Assembly (NCBI GenBank): GCA_037157565.1
Contig: JAZHRO010000019.1
Coordinates: forward strand, 21,515,001-21,579,000
DNA from: Thalassia testudinum
Taxonomy: Eukaryota > Streptophyta > Magnoliopsida > Alismatales > Hydrocharitaceae
DNA length: 64,000 nt
Direction of reading: 5' to 3'
Position 1 is the stretch's first letter. Every line of letters starts with the position of its first letter. Of the stretch, positions 10,601 to 21,904 are shown piece after piece. Both the position numbers and the translations under genes were made by a program. The notes under the pieces are model-generated. The model made no database searches, was not told the origin of the DNA, and was given only the letters and a program-made list of their open reading frames with translations.

Positions 10601-10909
10601 CCTGCACCTAACAAACATTAAGTGATCAGAAGTAAACCTGCAAAAGCCAATCATCTGAACCTTTGAGTTGAGTCTCTTAAACCATGCCCAAGTACTCTAC
10701 GTCAAGCCATAAATCACCTTTCGAACTCTACATACTTTCTCCCCTTCAACCGTAAATCCTAGTGGTTGTGCCATGTATAGCTTCTTCTAAAGATCACTAT
10801 AGAGAAATACATTTTTTACATTAAGTTGATACAATGGCCATGCTTTGTTGACTGCCAGTGACAGAATAACTTTGACAGAATTTAGACGCGCCACGGAAGA
10901 GGTGTCAAA

Positions 10910-11152
10910 TTAGTCTACATCATAAGTCTGAGTGTAGCCTTTTACCATAAGCCTAGCCTTTAAGCACTCAACAATCCCATCCAGGTTGTACTTCACAATG
11001 TACACCAACTTGTAGTCAACCACCTTGGCACCTTCCAAGAGTTCTATCAATTCCCAAGTACCACATGAGATAAATGTTGCCATCTTATCCTTCATAGCTT
11101 GCCGCCAGTCAGAATCTTGGAGAGCCTCATAATGGTGTCTAGAAACTACCAT
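10910..11152 (-). pseudogene. Copia reverse transcriptase, N-terminal part
   Basis: 80 codons beginning near HYEALQDSDWRQAMKDKM and containing GTWELIELLEGAKVV and KARLMVKGYTQTYDVD. This is the start of the copia RVT_2 domain. Its usual form is W..AM..E...L..N.TW and KARLVAKG..Q..G.D. Between here and 10600 the frame is broken and partly deleted. Confidence 0.9.
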
Positions 11153-11290
11153 AGCAGAAAGAGCTATAGAGAACTACTATAATACTGGATTGAGATGATT
11201 AGTAGTAGTATAGTGTAACATAGGATGTAATGTACAAGTTCTTACAGCTTTCTTAAGAGAATGGGTAAATCGTCAGACTACTAGGTGGGA

Positions 11291-11488
11291 CATCCGATTG
11301 ATCAGTCGGAGTCTTCTCCATAAGCTCAACCTACATAAAAGGTAAGGGGACAAACACATGATCCTTCTAACGACGCTCAGGTATGGGTACATCCGATTGA
11401 TCAGTCGGAGTCTTCTCCATAAGCTCAACCTACATAGAAGGTAAGGGGACAAACACATGATCCTTCTAACGACGCTCAAGTATGGGTA
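11291..11488. repeat. 99-bp tandem duplication in copia 1
   Basis: A unit starting CATCCGATTGATCAGTCGG occurs at 11291 and again at 11390, two nearly identical copies of 99 bp. It lies in the linker between integrase and reverse transcriptase. 99 is a multiple of three, so the duplication itself does not break the frame. Confidence 0.93.
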
Positions 11489-11519
11489 AACCAACCAAAA
11501 GAACCCCCCTTAGAGAAAT

Positions 11520-11766
11520 AGAGAACCTTCTCAAAGAAAGAGGTGTTAGCTGACACAGTAACATTAAACTACAGGATCAAAGCACCTACACCCCTTCCGG
11601 GATCTAGAATAGCCCAAAAAGACACACTTGACAAATCGTGAGGGCAACTTATCAAAAACCCTAAAAAGATGGACAAAACACATGCATCCAAATATCCTGA
11701 GTGACAATGCAAAAAGAGGAGCATCGAGTTACAATAAAAGAAAAGGTGTATCACCATTAAGTACAC
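11520..11766 (-). pseudogene. Copia integrase, C-terminal remnant
   Basis: Minus-strand reading gives IFGCMCFVHLFRVFDKLPSR and then KCVFLGYSRSRKGCRCFDP, the well-known end of the copia integrase core (usual form VFGC..FVH, KC.FLGYS...KGYRC). The catalytic DDE part upstream is not present. Bases from about 11770 to 12680 hold no recognisable gag, protease or integrase core and may be leader or scrambled internal sequence. Confidence 0.82.
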
Positions 11767-12689
11767 GTGAGGGGGTCTACTTAATCAAGTAAGTGGTAGA
11801 AAGCACAGCATCCCCCCAAAAATGTTTAGGCACATTCACAGCAATCATCATGATCCGGGCTACATCAAGACGATGGTGCAATTTACACTCAGCAATTGTG
11901 TTTTGCTGGGATGTATGGGCACAAGGGTCTGGTGAAGAGTACCATTGGCAAATAAAAAATCATCCACATCTTTTTTCATAAATTCAATACTTTAATGAGC
12001 GTGGAATAGAAATTCTGGACTTTATTAAAAAATTTAGGAATGATAGAAACAATCTTTGACCGATCCAAAGTAGGTAGTTCTAGACACCATTAAGTTTCAT
12101 AGAGGTGCCGTGGACTACCAGAGAGATCGAGGAACTCATGGATTGGACTTCAGAAGATGCATAGGGTCCTAACTTAGCCATGGTGGTGTCAAGGAAAGAA
12201 CTTTCTCACAGTTTCAGATCTGAAACTGTGCGAAATCAATGGATTTTCTTCAAGCGCAGCAGCACATCTCATGTCTTGGGCCATGCATAGAGCACCACAT
12301 GACCCAAGACACCAAGAAAGACCATAGTAGCATAGGAGATCCACATAGAAAGCCACCAAAGGCTTCATTGGCCAAGAGGAAGCCCCTGACAGCGAACAGA
12401 GGGACCGCAAGGGTGCTGGCAATGTGCTAGTGACGTTGAAAGCGACCAGCAACGACACTAGCCCCTAGTGGTGAGGAAAAGCAGCAGCGCAAGGGTGCTG
12501 GTGGTACACTAGTGGCGCTAGGAGAAGACTAGCAGCGACGTCGGGCACCAGACAGTGTCTAGAAGCCCCTCCCACAATGTTGCTAGGTGTTGGAGCCGAT
12601 GACGACAAGAAAGATGTCTCTCTCCTAGGGTTTGGTGGAGAAAAGTACTTGAGCATGAAAAGTCTAGAACTCACCCCACTCTGATACTA

Positions 12690-12833
12690 TGTTGAGGGAG
12701 AAAGAATGAATCGTCTTATTATAAAAAGAGCTCTAAGCCTCTTTATATAGAGAGGCTTCGCAAGAACTACATAAATAACCCAGAAGAAGCAATAAAATAA
12801 TGACTCACTCCTTTCACATACATAACTCCAACA
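12690..12833 (-). repeat. 5' LTR of copia element 1
   Basis: 144 bp matching 9476-9617. It is adjacent to the primer site at about 12679-12689, whose minus-strand sequence TAGTATCAGAGT is close to the initiator-tRNA-Met complement TGGTATCAGAGC. Confidence 0.92.
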
Positions 12834-12838
12834 ATATC

Positions 12839-13468
12839 ATTTAAGAAGAAAAAAAAAAATAGAATTGTTGAATTGAACAAATTGATTTTGCTTAGAGCCA
12901 TTCAACACCATCAAGTTCTCTAGGAGGGTGTCCCAACTATTAAGCCCCTATGAGATCATCCTCAGAAGAGGGACAATAGATCTCACCTTCGAGGCTGCAA
13001 AAGGAGGCTTAAAGACTTCAGACCTCTCCCTATTGATCTTATTACTCCAGTGGCCAGGTTGTAAACTAACGTGGTGTCCCACTACCAAATTAAAAAAAAA
13101 AAAGGCAACATGTAGTCTACCTCTTGTAAGTTCTATAGGGATAAACGGCATAGCACTAGCAAATACAAAATCTCTAACTCTGGATGAAAGAGGCCGTTGA
13201 GAAAGTCAAGATCGATTGCAAAAGCCAAGATTAGCATGTGCAGGCTCTACCTAGACAAAAGGCTGGCTACACCAAGGACCGAATCAAAATAGTCAGGTCA
13301 CCTTTCACAACCTTTTTCCAAGATAAGGAGGGCATCAGTTATGTGAACCAAGGGAACAATGAAATACCTCCATCATGATGAACTTTGATGCTTACATCAT
13401 CACCAAGAATGTAACCACCATTCAGATTGATAAGATTCAGATGGATAAGAACACACCATGGCACCCAC
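12839..13468. other. Unassigned sequence
   Basis: No recognisable gene. A short open stretch (12928-13200) has no known motif. It contains two short poly(A) runs. It lies between copia element 1 and the Tourist-like MITE. Confidence 0.4.
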
Positions 13469-13471
13469 TAA

Positions 13472-13812
13472 GGTACCATTTGGAAAAGGGGATTAGGGAG
13501 GAATAACCCATGGAATAAAAGTTTAAAAATTATTGAGTTTAGGGCATGAGGTCAAATCAAGGAATAAGTTCAAATGGATTTGGATTTAGAGAATGAAAAT
13601 TCTAATGATGTTATAGAGTACAGTTTATATCACAATCACGGAGTTGATAGATATAGGCTGCACCACATCAAAGCATTCATATGAGGAATAAAATTATTTC
13701 ACACTAACGATGGAATGACTTCATTCTGGAATCTGTCTGGAATAACTTCATTCTGGAACAAATCTAACGAAATAGGTGTTTAAAGGAGTTACTGTTCTAA
13801 ACGAATGGTACT
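13472..13812. mobile_element. Tourist-like MITE (PIF/Harbinger)
   Basis: 341-bp element flanked by TAA on both sides (13469-13471 and 13813-13815), the target choice of PIF/Harbinger transposases. The left end reads GGTACCATTTGG and the right end, inverted, AGTACCATTCGT. The interior has paired GGAATAA and TTATTCC-like words and a short internal repeat (ACTTCATTCTGGAA twice, near 13708-13765). There is no coding capacity. Confidence 0.82.
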
Positions 13813-13815
13813 TAA

Positions 13816-15456
13816 GGCTCTTAGGTGTATAACCTTCGTAACGGACCCATTGCAGGCTATTCACTTGACTCCTCAATCAAGAGTGCACTATTAATTGGCT
13901 AATCCTTCCTCCGAAGACTTTGAAGCAAGGTTTAACATGCTGATTTCGATATTGCTTCGATGGTTCAAAATTGCACCTTTCGGAGGCATGCCCAAGAAAC
14001 TGATGTAAACTAACACTGTTATTTCAATGATTTTGATGGATGAAAATGGATGTATACTGAAAGCATGTCGATGAATGCCTATGAAACTTCAAAAAGATGA
14101 GAAAATTGCTAACAAAAGAGAGAATTGGATGTGTTTACAATTATAACCCTTAAGTAACATAACAAACACTTAATTAAAATTTCCTAACAACAATCAATAA
14201 GTTTATTGTTTCAAATTTTCAAACTTAATACAAAGAGTATCACTACTTCCCCAAAGTAAAAATTTATTAATTAGTATCAAACTAGTTACTAATTACTATA
14301 ATGTAATCCTAACTGTTTATTTAATTAGAAATTCCATGCTTAATAGTACTTAATTAATACTTAGCAATAGTTAATACTTGTAGTTAGCAATAGTAATCAA
14401 TAATTATGGCTGTGAAGTACGCACAACAATCAAAGTGTTAACATATAACCAAAATTCACAATGTTGTTCATTCCTACCATCGAGTCCTTAGTACTTACCA
14501 ACGAAATTGAGACAAGAGTAAAGAAAATCAACCTTAGATATGCTTATTCTAGTCAAATAGGACCTCCAAATCTTTCCTGAGAGGTCTCCGCACTCTACTA
14601 TCGTATGATGAAAATGCGGTAGTTTCATCCCATTTATAACGCAAAAAAGGGAAAACTATAAAGATAGCAAAATAATGTCAACATTTGGGTCCATGGCTCC
14701 AAACCAGCTAAATTCACTTTTGATGGATTAAACATCATATAGAAAATTTTGCCAAAACGAAATTGATTTCTTGTAATTTCAAATGACTTCCATGTAGTGG
14801 CATGCAAATACCTTGATTTCGACTGCAAGGTTCTAAATGTTGATATCAATGCCATGCCGATAAATTTTCAAGTATGGTTATTGAGGGCACACCGTGGAAA
14901 CACCCATGGATCAACATCAAGTTACCGATGACCCAAGATTATCTGTATCGAGGGCACACTAACGACTTGCCAACGCATGCCGACAAATGCCGACTAAATT
15001 CACCTAAATTAATTAAAATTACAAGTAAATCACAAATTACTAACTAAAAACCTTAAAAGATTATATAAGAAGGACATACATGTGATAACACACATCTTGA
15101 ATCAATACATACTCAAATAAAGCATGCAATACATATCTAAACTAGGATAATACAACAGTCATTCGACTATCATTGAATAATAACTTAAAGCTCAATCCCT
15201 TCAACCTCCTCTACTACCTCTCAAGCATCAAGGCTCAACACATGCCTTAATTGACAAACGATAAAGGCTGAACTAGATAGGTAGTTCAGAGAGACTCTAA
15301 AGGAATTCTTAACAAGATTTTAAATATCGATATCATATCGACAAGTCAAAAAGGGGATATATCACCAATATATCATTGATATCGGAAAAGTTTGAAGAAA
15401 TTACTTAAAATGACTTCTATGTTCACAAATTTGATAAAATTAATATTTTAATAAAT
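13816..15456. other. AT-rich intergenic with dispersed repeats
   Basis: No gene recognised. The stretch contains three starts of a dispersed repeat family (at about 13926, 14826 and 15313). A block at about 14726-14835 recurs at about 18883-18985 on the other side of copia element 2. Confidence 0.5.
14826..15000 (+). repeat. CAAGGTT-end dispersed repeat, copy
   Basis: Begins CAAGGTTCTAAATGTTGA. It is similar over at least 150 bp to the inverse of 31790-31963, which begins CAAGGTTTGAAATGCCGA on the minus strand. Shared words include GATATC, TTATTGAGGGCAC-like and ATGCC. Related starts lie at 13926 (CAAGGTTTAACATGCTGA) and 15313 (CAAGATTTTAAATATCGA). An inverted one ends at about 18869. The constant end suggests a DNA transposon family, hAT or other; no target duplication was confirmed. 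Confidence 0.55.
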
Positions 15457-15461
15457 AATAC

Positions 15462-15581
15462 AATAGGAGGTAATTGTCCAATCTATCTTTCACCCAAAAA
15501 CCCTATGTTCCTTTATAAGGGACAAGAGACGTAGGAGAAATAATGAAAAGACGAGAATACCCCCATACAAATACCACAACA
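15462..15581 (-). repeat. 3' LTR of copia element 2
   Basis: 120 bp ending CCACAACA on the plus strand (TGTTGTGG as minus-strand start), followed by CTCCCCCTC, the complement of the polypurine tract. Confidence 0.94.
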
Positions 15582-15859
15582 CTCCCCCTCAAGCTGTAGT
15601 GTAGATATCAATCAAACTCAGCTTGCTACAACATGCATCAAAAGCACTTTTGCTAAGGGGTTTAGTGAACACATCAACCACTTGGTCTTCAGAAGAAACT
15701 AACGAGGTGTAGATAATTCCTTTCTAAATGAGATCTCTACTGTAGTGGCAATCTATCTCCACATGCCTGGGTCCATTCATGAAACATCGGATTGTTTGCA
15801 ATGAATGTAGTTACTTGGTTGTTGCATCTCATCTCCATAGGACCAGTCAATTGCACCTG

Positions 15860-16230
15860 AAGATCATGAAGTACAGATTTCACCCAGATCATTTTTGCAG
15901 TCGTTTACGCCATGGCGCAGTATTCAGACTCTGCACTTGATCTGGATACCACAGTTTGCTTCTTGCTTCACCATGTAACCAGATTCCCAGCAACATAAGT
16001 GCAAAAACCAGTAGTAGACTTTCTATCCAAAAGACACCCTCCATAGTCAGCATCAGATATCTCACTACATCCATGGCTGCTCCTCAGGTAAACAATATGC
16101 CTCGCCCAGGAGCCCTTTTTAGATACCTTAGCACCTGCATTCCAGCATCCCAGTGCTGCCTCGTTGGTCTATCCATAAACTAACTGAGTTTACCAACCGC
16201 TAGGGAAATGTCCAACCTTGTGATGGTAAG
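15860..16230 (-). pseudogene. Copia RNase H remnant
   Basis: In minus-strand frames the segment reads blocks such as DYGGCLLDRKSTT and VAGNLVTW, then SRSSAESEYCAMA, which are the copia RNase H core. Stops and frameshifts scatter it over several frames (for example 15889-16074). The frame assignment is by eye. Confidence 0.75.
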
Positions 16231-16263
16231 ATATAGCAGCTTACCCACCAGCTGTCTGTAGGA

Positions 16264-16479
16264 TCAACTATCCACTGTAGCAAACTCCCCATCGTACAGG
16301 TGCACTTTAGGATCCATGGGTATGCTTGCAGGCTTTGCTCCTAGCATTCCAGTCTCCCATAGAATATTATGAGCATACTTCCTCTGTGAGATGACGATGC
16401 CACCTTTGCCTCGTGCCACCTCAATTCCAAGAAAATATCTAAGCTCGCCCAGATCCTTCATAACAAATTTGTCCTGCAA
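16264..16479 (-). pseudogene. Copia reverse transcriptase, C-terminal part
   Basis: 71 codons with MQDKFVMKDLGELRYFLGIE, ISQRKYAHNILWETGML and ASIPMDPKVHL. This is the segment that follows YVDD in copia RT. It is separated from the main part by a stop at about 16500. Confidence 0.9.
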
Positions 16480-16496
16480 TGTCTGTTTTACCTCTG

Positions 16497-17208
16497 CTAT
16501 TCATGCCTTATCACTTCCAGTCAAAATCAGATCATCAACATAAACAAGTAATGCTATTGTCCCACCTTCAGTCTTTCAAACAAATAATGAATGATCAGCT
16601 GTAGACCTCTGAAGTCCAATGGTATGAAGAACTTCTGAGAGCTTATGAAACCAAGCTCTCAGACTCTGCTTAAGACCATATATGGCTTTTCTCAAGCGAC
16701 ACACACACTCCCCCTGAAGCTCGTACCCTGGTGGTTGCTGCATATAGACTTCCTCCTCGAGGTCTCCATATAGGAATGCATTCTTCACATTCATTTGATG
16801 CAACAGCCAATCATAGTGAGCGGCAACAGATAGTAGAATCCGGACAATCGGGAGTCTAGCAACAGGAGAAAAGGTATCAAAGAAGTCCACCCCATACGTT
16901 TGGGTGAACCCCTTTGCAACAAGCCGAGCTTTGTGTCTTGCAATGCTTCCATCAGGATGATACTTCACGGTAAACACCCAACGACATCCAACCAATGTTG
17001 CTCCCTGTGGCAAGGGAATAACTTCCCATGTCTGTCGAGACTGTAAGGCACCCATCTCCTCATCCATAGCCTGTCGCCATTTAGGATGAAGCATAGCCTG
17101 CTGATATGTAGTGGGAATCTCAGTATTAGAGAAGGAGAGGTGAATTGGCCAAAGTTCCTCCCTAGATTGGCTGTGCAAAGAGCACCAGTGACTTGGTAGT
17201 GAGCGCAT
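16497..17208 (-). pseudogene. Copia reverse transcriptase, main part
   Basis: 210-codon open stretch (17208 to 16576) covering the first two thirds of RVT_2. It shows WRQAMDEEMGALQSRQTWEV, KARLVAKGFTQTYGVDFFDT, FSPVARLPIVRILLSVAA, MNVKNAFLYGDLEEEVYMQQ and CRLRKAIYGLKQSLRAW. The active site YVDD follows at 16531-16542 after a stop just past HSLFV. The motifs are well conserved, in keeping with the high LTR identity. The protein would be non-functional because of the stop and the missing integrase. Confidence 0.93.
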
Positions 17209-17650
17209 GATCGGGGAGCTTTTCTCATAGCAATCGGAAGATAATAATTAGCATCATCAAATTAGGGATCCCGACCTGCAGAAGAGTCACTAGAAACAAC
17301 ATCAGTGGGGTCAGATTGTACCTGCGTGGAAGGGATTAGTGGCATGGAGGAGAGGGGAGGGTAAGGAATAGGACTATCTGATCCACTGATATTGGTACCG
17401 CCGCCCTAGGGTGCTCTGCTGCATCGCAGCAAGGAGCCTGCGAGCACGCGGAGGAAGATGGAGGTGCACGCGTCGCTCGATGCTGAGGCTACAGGCCCTC
17501 GACGATGAGTCAGAGGCATGCAGGAGGCGACGGCGGCGAGAAGTCCGGTGACCGACCCTCAGAGACAGAGATGCCAGGGGAGGGGTTGAGGTGCGTGTGA
17601 TGGCAGCTAGGGTTTGGAGGTGGGATACCAAAACCAAGGCTCTGATACCA

Positions 17651-17770
17651 AGTAGGAGGTAATTATCCAATCTATATTTCACCCAAAAACCCTATGTTCC
17701 TTTATAAGGGACAGGAGACGTAGGAGAAATAATGAAAAGACGAGAATACCCCCATACAAATACCACAACA
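17651..17770 (-). repeat. 5' LTR of copia element 2
   Basis: 120 bp, nearly identical to 15462-15581. It directly abuts the tRNA-Met primer-binding site at 17639-17650. Confidence 0.94.
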
Positions 17771-17775
17771 AATAC

Positions 17776-19300
17776 ATGCATAAGGAAATGCCTATAAGAC
17801 AAATTATAAATTTTAAATGAAAATATAATGTAAACACAATACTGGCGGTGTTTGCTTGGTTACAGGAAACGATCGTAAGTAGTTGTAGTTGCTTCTTGTT
17901 AGTGAAAAATCCTTCTCTTGAAGATAAGATAAATTTGAGATGAGGCATTTAAGTAGAGGGGAAAGAGAGCATGATGCATAGTTTTTTCACTAGTCATTAG
18001 TTGTTGGCATCACCTAAGTATGAGTTGAAGCTTTAGTTAAATCTTATTTTAGCCAAGTAAAAAAATAAATAAATTTCAATTTTTCAGATATTTAATTCTA
18101 CAACCAATATTTCCAAGTCATACTCAAACCTACAACCAATCAATCAATAGCCAACCACTCTACCACAAGCTACCGTGGAACAATGGAAGATCATTCTCAT
18201 AGGTTTCAACTCCCATTTTCAATCCATGAATGGTATGAGTCCAGAACTTCTTCGGTAAGTCCAAGACCTTCGTCGGTAAGTCCAAGAACTTCGTCATGGC
18301 TCCATTCCATGCCTTGTTTCATAGGTAACATTGAAGTGTCTAGTTTCACTATGTATTATCTATATCCCGATTCCATTCACGGAATATCTCATTAGTAACA
18401 TTGAAATAAGAGATGTCATAGATAATGCATCTTTCTCTATATATAGTCATTATCATATATAAGGAAAAAAAAAAAGAATCATCAATCCAAATTGCAAAAG
18501 CAAACCAAGGACACGTCTTACCATCTTAAGAGCATAATTACAATGACTAAGTTATAGATATCCTCAAATTGAGGAATTTGCTTAACATGGGAAGATAATT
18601 GAATCATATGACATATACATAGGTAAGAGAGGGAGATAGTGATTTATATGGCGCTGTTGAGAGAAGTAGAAACAGTGGAGCAACAACAGCTAGCATCCAT
18701 CGGCACCACCACTGATACATTGTTGGCACGATACAACCACCAACACACCGTCGACACTGGTGACAAGCCAGGGATACACCTACATATCGATGTATAATTC
18801 ATATCGATATGCCCATCGCCACAAAATAGCTGTATCAACAACATAATGACGGCATGTTGTCAACACTTCGAACCTTATTTGACAATTTAACATCATATAG
18901 TTGAAATTTGCCAGAATGTAGTTGATTTCGTGTAATTTCAATATGACCTCTATGTACCAATGTACAACTTTGTTAAAACTGCAAATATCGAAGGCATGCC
19001 ATCAACATGATACTCCATGCTCCAAAGCCTACGACTGGAGGATAGATCTAAATTTCTTGGTGATGGCACTACCCATTGTTGGAAGGGATGTCTTTAAATT
19101 ATTGGTTGATAAGAGAAGCACCCTTGATATATCGTTCCTTGATAATATCAAAGAAACAAAGATCCCATTGCTATTGTTTTGAACCAATTCCGAGGCCATT
19201 GTAAGCTTCTAAGTTCACAAGACTCATCTCATAGGAATCATGAAGTTCCATGTCTCCCTTATTGATAGGGAGAAATATTTAACCAAGTGCTCCAATTTGT
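17776..19300. other. AT-rich intergenic, no gene seen
   Basis: No recognisable gene. At 18245-18300 a short GTCCAAGA(A/C)CTTCGTC unit is repeated about three times. 18835-18872 looks like an inverted end of the CAAGGTT repeat family, and 18883-18985 repeats 14726-14835. Confidence 0.45.
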
Positions 19301-19565
19301 TGTTAAAATAAATAGAACAAATGTAGCATCAAGAGCACCACAAGAGAGCTTGAATATACATAGGAAATACTTGTTATAAAGGGAAGGGAAAGGCCATGGC
19401 ACACCGAAGAACTTACATGGGTTGTATTTCTATTAATAGTACAAGAACCTTTATATATATATATATATGATACTTTTATATATATATGATACTATGTATC
19501 TCTCAAACTCCCTATGTCCCACTCACTTAAGTGGGACTAAATCTCATAATTAAAGCCAACCAGCA
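19301..19565 (-). repeat. LTR, left copy of TRIM-like element
   Basis: About 265 bp. It includes a compound (TA)n microsatellite at about 19451-19488 that is absent from the right copy. Confidence 0.6.
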
Positions 19566-19599
19566 AAGTGGTACACTTGAATACCAATTGGACTAGAAA

Positions 19600-21340
19600 A
19601 TGAGTGAGAGAAGGAAGGGTGTGGCGACACGGGTTGACGGCAAGTGATGGGTGGAGGTCCGATCCACAAGGTTGCAAAGGACTAGGCTAGAGGAGGTTAG
19701 GTGCCACAAGTGCCATAGATAGGGGCATCTCACGAAGAGTTGTAGAGACCTCGTGCGATGCTTGAGGTGTGGTAGTGTTGGTTATCATAGGGTGGCTTGT
19801 CCCAAGGGGCGTCGTAGATCGAGTGGAGCAGAGCTTGGGTGTCCACCTCCCCATTCGGAGGGGACTCCAATGGTTGAGGTGCCGGCACCATGGTTTGCGT
19901 AGGTTCACCCTATCAAAAGGGAGCTTGTGGGGGCTCTGGTGGGTGTTTGATGTAAGGGAGGTTGGAAAGGACAGAGTTGAAGGATAAGTTGATGCTCACT
20001 AATGCTTGGCCCGAGGATGGATCTTAAGGTGGCAATGCTTAGTCCATTGAAGTTCTTGATCTTTAGTTTGCGCCCGAAGGTGGCATGGAGATTGGCCTTC
20101 AAAGTGTTGTGGTTTAAGGGGGCTATGGTGCAGTAAAGGTGGCCAAATTCATGATTGCGCCATAGCGGAGAGACCACGTGGAAGGTGGAGGTCATGGTGG
20201 ACATGGCGGGGATCCCTCTGAGGCTTCGCACAAGGGAGGTGGTTGAGGCAACCATGGAACCTTTTGCTAGGGTTAAGTAGTGCACTAGACTCGACCTTGT
20301 TAAGGGGGCATGACGATGGTCAGGGTGTTTCTTGAATTCACCCTGAGCAACAAGATCATCACGAAAGTTACATTACACCTTGGTGGGTCGTCATGGGTGG
20401 TAGGGATCAGGCCCGTCGAGGAGGTTGGGAGGTCGTATGTGCAGGTCCTTGTCAAAAGCCGTTAAATAGTGGAGGGCAGAGGTGTTGTGCAGGTAGCAGT
20501 TGGGGGTAACGGTGTCACGACGTTGACAAAGAAGATTTGGAAGGTGAAGAGTCAACATGACAATCTCGAGGAGGGGAAGAAATTCGTGGAGTTTGTTACA
20601 ATGCCCGCTAATTGTGACTCCATTGATGAGGATGCTTCGAAGATTGCATGTGACGATTGCGAGGGAGGCGATCAGTTATTGTAAGGCGAAGATGTGGAAA
20701 GAAAGGTTCTGGAGACCAGTTCGGTGTCGCTTTATATGGAGGGTGGTGTTGGATCTAAATTTGGATCCGGAAGCATGCAATGTTTCTTTGAACCGATGCC
20801 TGGATGTGATGAGTTCAGTTTGAGTCCTCTTTCGAAGGTTACTAAGCCTTCGTGGGTCTTTTTGGGTTTTGATCAATTGAAGCACAGCCCCCAAGCAAAG
20901 GAAGATGTCTGTGAGCATTTAGTAGACCTCTTAGTGCCTAGGAAGGATGAAGTGGAAGCGAACATTGCAAACGATGGGGTGAATTTGAGACTAGTGCAAT
21001 GGAGGCCAAGGCATTGAAGGTTGAAATTGTGCTTTAGGACAAAATGGAGTTTTTGAGGATGTTCAAGGAAGCTTGTGGTGGCTATTAATGCGAAGGCTTC
21101 AGCAAAGAGGGGGAGCGAGGTCACAAGAAAGGTAAGCAAACTGACAACACCAAGGGCCCTAGATGAAGCTATTATTATAGCTGCTAGCATTGGAGATGAT
21201 GGTAGAGCAACAATGCAAGCTACAGTTTGTGAAGTTGAAGATGGTGTGGTGTAGTGTGTTTTTAGAGGTGGCAGTCAACAGGTACTTGCTAAAGTAAAGG
21301 GGAGGTAGAGATGGAAGAACATTAGTGAGTTGTGAATGCG
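19600..21340 (+). pseudogene. LINE ORF1 (zinc-knuckle protein) remnant
   Basis: The first 1.7 kb of the LINE. At about 19700-19805 one plus-strand frame reads VRCHKCHR, a stop, GHLTKSC and then CLRCGSVGYHRVACP. These are two Cys-Cys-His-Cys knuckles like those of plant L1 ORF1 proteins, which bind the element RNA. Downstream pieces (such as 20469-20684 and 20694-21017) are acidic or mixed and unassigned. The knuckle region is interrupted by a stop. Confidence 0.65.
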
Positions 21341-21391
21341 TCAAGGTTTAGACATGTTCGAAGGAGGTGTTTCAAGTGCTTTATAACAAAG

Positions 21392-21796
21392 GTAATTTCC
21401 TGGAATGTGAAGAGGTTAAATGACCCCTCAAGGAGGACAGCACTCAGAGGATACGTCCATTCTTGGGGCCCTGAGGTGGTGCTACTATAGGAGACTAACT
21501 CTAACAATGTGACCAGCAAACATGGAGGGAAATTGGGGGAGGTTGGGTGGATAAATGTCTCGTTGGATGCCATTGGAAGATCAAGAGGTGTGACTATAAG
21601 GTGGAAGGAGGATGCGTTTAGTGTGGAAGACTTCTTCATGGGATCTTTTGTTGTGACTGTGTAGTTAAGGAGACGTGGGAATGACTTTAAGCTAGCTATC
21701 TCGATGATGTATAGGCCAAATGATGCGGCAACGTGGTCTCAACGATGGGTGGATTTGAATCAAGTGGCCAAGAGAGTCCTTGGATACCCCTAGCTG

Positions 21797-21839
<43 letters not shown>

Positions 21840-21900
21840 GGACATCAATGTCACCTTGCATTCGGAGGACGAGCTCGATGGTAGAGGGGCAGATTGTGGT
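21392..21900 (+). pseudogene. LINE endonuclease domain, truncated
   Basis: Starts VISWNVKRLNDPSRRTALRG, the N-terminal block of the plant L1 endonuclease (usual form ISWN.RGLN). It continues through VVLL, a stop, ETNSNN and SLDAIGRSRGVTIRWKED to the GGD(F/I)NVTL block at about 21838-21860. The poly(G) run (21800-21838) falls exactly where the two Gly codons of this block lie. Two in-frame stops precede it. Confidence 0.87.
21800..21838. repeat. 39-nt poly(G) tract
   Basis: An unbroken run of about 39 G residues inside the LINE endonuclease, at codons for the conserved Gly-Gly. The second half of the endonuclease is missing shortly after it. A run of this length is unusual in plant DNA and prone to sequencing error, so its exact length should not be trusted. 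Confidence 0.95.
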
Positions 21901-21904
21901 TCAA

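Larger units (their letters stand above)
9476..12833 (-). mobile_element. Ty1/copia element, internally deleted
   Basis: Element of about 3.36 kb with LTRs at 9476-9617 and 12690-12833, both TG to CA. The flanking 5-mers are ATATT (9471-9475) and ATATC (12834-12838), a target duplication with one change. The minus-strand order is primer site (about 12679-12689), remnant leader, end of integrase, reverse transcriptase, RNase H, polypurine tract, 3' LTR. That integrase-before-RT order defines copia. Gag, protease and most of integrase are missing, and the pol frame is broken in several places. Confidence 0.92.
15462..17770 (-). mobile_element. Ty1/copia element, short deleted copy
   Basis: 2309-bp element with 120-bp LTRs at 15462-15581 and 17651-17770 and a perfect 5-bp target duplication AATAC (15457-15461 and 17771-17775). 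By eye the LTRs differ at 4 of 120 positions, so this insertion is younger than copia element 1. The primer site at 17639-17650 is an exact minus-strand TGGTATCAGAGC. Only reverse transcriptase and RNase H remain; gag, protease and integrase are gone, and the copy must have moved in trans or lost these parts afterwards. Confidence 0.95.
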
